Part shown: in pieces, positions 62,991 through 64,000 of the stretch
Layout: every line of letters starts with the position of its first letter
Position numbering within the stretch: position 1 is the stretch's first letter
Source: Peptoniphilaceae bacterium
Lineage (GTDB): Bacteria > Bacillota > Clostridia > Tissierellales > Peptoniphilaceae
Direction of reading: 5' to 3'
DNA: 64,000 bases
NCBI GenBank assembly: GCA_030152565.1
Contig: JASLJE010000001.1
Span: 54,432-118,431, forward strand
Program-made: the position numbers and the translations under genes
The notes under the pieces: generated by a model
What the model was told of the DNA's origin: nothing
Seen by the model: the letters and a program-made list of their open reading frames with translations, nothing else
Databases searched by the model: none

Positions 62991-63046
62991 AGTATACACT
63001 TAGTAGATATTAAGTGTTTTAAGTATATCACTTTTGCTGGTATACT
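62991..63046. promoter_or_regulatory. divergent LysR/exporter control region
   Basis: ACACTTA (62996-63002) and TAAGTGT (63011-63017) form a dyad with eight bases between arms, and a further CACTT lies at 63030-63034. TATACT occurs on both strands (63041-63046 on +, complement of 62991-62996 on -), giving -10 elements with weak -35 sequences. The arrangement fits LysR control of both genes. Confidence 0.55.
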
Positions 63047-63086
63047 CATATGTATGATAAAAATTTATTAAAGATACGGGGGAGTC

Positions 63087-64000
63087 ATGAAAAAACTAAA
63101 TACATATTTAAGGCCCTATAAGAAGGAGCTAGTCCTAGGACCTTTATTTAAATTATTGGAGGCGGTATTTGAGCTTTTAATACCAGCCCTTATGGTACTT
63201 ATTATTGACAAGGGAATAGGTGGAAATGACCAGGCCTATATAGTAAAGATTGGCCTACTTATGTTGGGCCTTTCCTCAATAGGTCTCTTGTCAGCCTTCT
63301 TATGTCAATACTATGCATCCAAGGTCTCCCAAGGCTTTGGAACAGAATTGAGAAATGGGCTTTTTAAACAGATAAACACTTTGTCCTATGAAGATTTGGA
63401 TAAGCTGGGAACTAATTCCTTGACCAATAGGTTGATAAATGATGTAAACCAGGTTCAAATAGCCATAGCCATGTTAATAAGATTGGTTATTAGGGCTCCT
63501 TTTCTTTGTATAGGAGGACTTGTTATGGCTATTTATTTGGATTTTAGCCTGTCCATGATCATAGTCTTACTCCTACCTATTTTCATCTTCTTTCTTTATT
63601 TACTTATGCATAGGTCTGTACCTATTTATAGGTCTATCCAAAAGAAATTAGATAAGATAGTAAGGATTTTAAGGGAAAACCTTAGTGGGGTAAGAGTGAT
63701 TAGAGGCTATGGTAGAAGGGATTATGAGGAAGAAAGATTCCACCAGGCCAATGACGACTTAAGTCGGGAGTTAATTAGGGTCGGTAAACTAAGTAGTCTT
63801 TTAAATCCTATGACCAGTTTTTTAACCAATATGGCCATTATAGCCATCCTATACTTTGGAGGTCTTAGGATTAACCTGGGAGCCATGACCCAAGGTCAGG
63901 TAATAGCCTTTATAAGCTATATAAACTTAATAGTTTTAGCTCTTTTGGTTGTGGCTAATTTAGTTATTCTCTTTACCAGGGCCTATGCCTCTGCAGGGAG
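63087..64000 (+). CDS. ABC transporter with fused permease/ATPase, 5' part
   Basis: The frame opens at ATG 63087 behind GGGGGAG and runs off the window after 304 codons. The visible part is an exporter-type transmembrane domain: LRPYKKELVLGPLFKLLEAVFELLIPALMV, then the coupling-helix region YEDLDKLGTNSLTNRLINDVNQVQ and ENLSGVRVIRGYGRRDYEEERF (each abbreviated here by its start). This matches half-transporters of the MdlB/YfiC multidrug-type group. The nucleotide-binding domain lies outside the window; a partner half-transporter often follows. The divergent LysR gene is its likely regulator. Confidence 0.9.
   Translation, partial: MKKLNTYLRPYKKELVLGPLFKLLEAVFELLIPALMVLIIDKGIGGNDQAYIVKIGLLMLGLSSIGLLSAFLCQYYASKVSQGFGTELRNGLFKQINTLSYEDLDKLGTNSLTNRLINDVNQVQIAIAMLIRLVIRAPFLCIGGLVMAIYLDFSLSMIIVLLLPIFIFFLYLLMHRSVPIYRSIQKKLDKIVRILRENLSGVRVIRGYGRRDYEEERFHQANDDLSRELIRVGKLSSLLNPMTSFLTNMAIIAILYFGGLRINLGAMTQGQVIAFISYINLIVLALLVVANLVILFTRAYASAG

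Overview
The window looks like chromosomal DNA from an anaerobic, low-GC Firmicute. Supporting signs are AGA/AGG arginine, ATA isoleucine and TTA/CTA leucine codons, strong AGGAGG ribosome binding sites, a type-A RNase P RNA, a CIRCE-controlled groESL, an NADH-linked [FeFe] hydrogenase and wall-anchored surface proteins. A Tissierellia/Peptoniphilaceae-like host is my best inference; no 16S gene is present to confirm it. The left end cuts era and the right end cuts an ABC exporter gene.

1-13.6 kb is a housekeeping block on the + strand: era-recO-glyQ-glyS-ppsR, dnaG-rpoD (a primary sigma factor with an unusually large central insertion), trmK-nif3-like, rnpB, a membrane-anchored phosphoesterase homologue that has lost its metal ligands, dut and ald. 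13.6-20.4 kb is a minus-strand galactose regulon, mglB-mglA-mglC-epimerase-galT-galK, with a consensus promoter and a terminator-like hairpin after mglB. 20.5-26.9 kb holds a class B sortase that appears to start at AUU, an OGG1-type glycosylase, groES-groL, an orphan response regulator with a degenerate receiver, and pepF.

27.0-30.9 kb encodes a trimeric bifurcating-type hydrogenase behind a Rex-like operator, a leader hairpin and a cre-like site. After an rRNA methyltransferase and a GNAT enzyme, 33-39.8 kb is an amino-acid scavenging unit: a YheO-type regulator, RidA, diaminopropionate ammonia-lyase, a YgeY-type M20 hydrolase, an N-acyl-D-amino-acid deacylase-like amidohydrolase and a sodium:solute symporter. 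Related palindromes sit at both of its promoters.

39.8-52.4 kb is an AT-rich accessory, cell-surface region. It holds a 1535-residue Cna-B adhesin ending in APQTG, a 1306-residue lectin-like/DUF11-like protein ending in SPQTG, a serpin-like lipoprotein, a broken ECF sigma gene, and a membrane-anchored serpin whose cytoplasmic N-terminus resembles an anti-sigma segment. The two adhesins share a conserved upstream block, and the sortase at 20.5 kb is a plausible anchoring enzyme for both.

52.4-64 kb contains YjdM, SprT, an FmdE-FecCD-type ABC uptake operon, a secreted FMN/FAD flavoprotein reductase (minus strand, consensus promoter overlapped by a second Rex-like site), an AAA-type ATPase, a second uracil-5 methyltransferase, exonuclease III, and a LysR regulator divergent from an ABC exporter. 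I see no tRNA genes, CRISPR array, prophage or insertion sequence.
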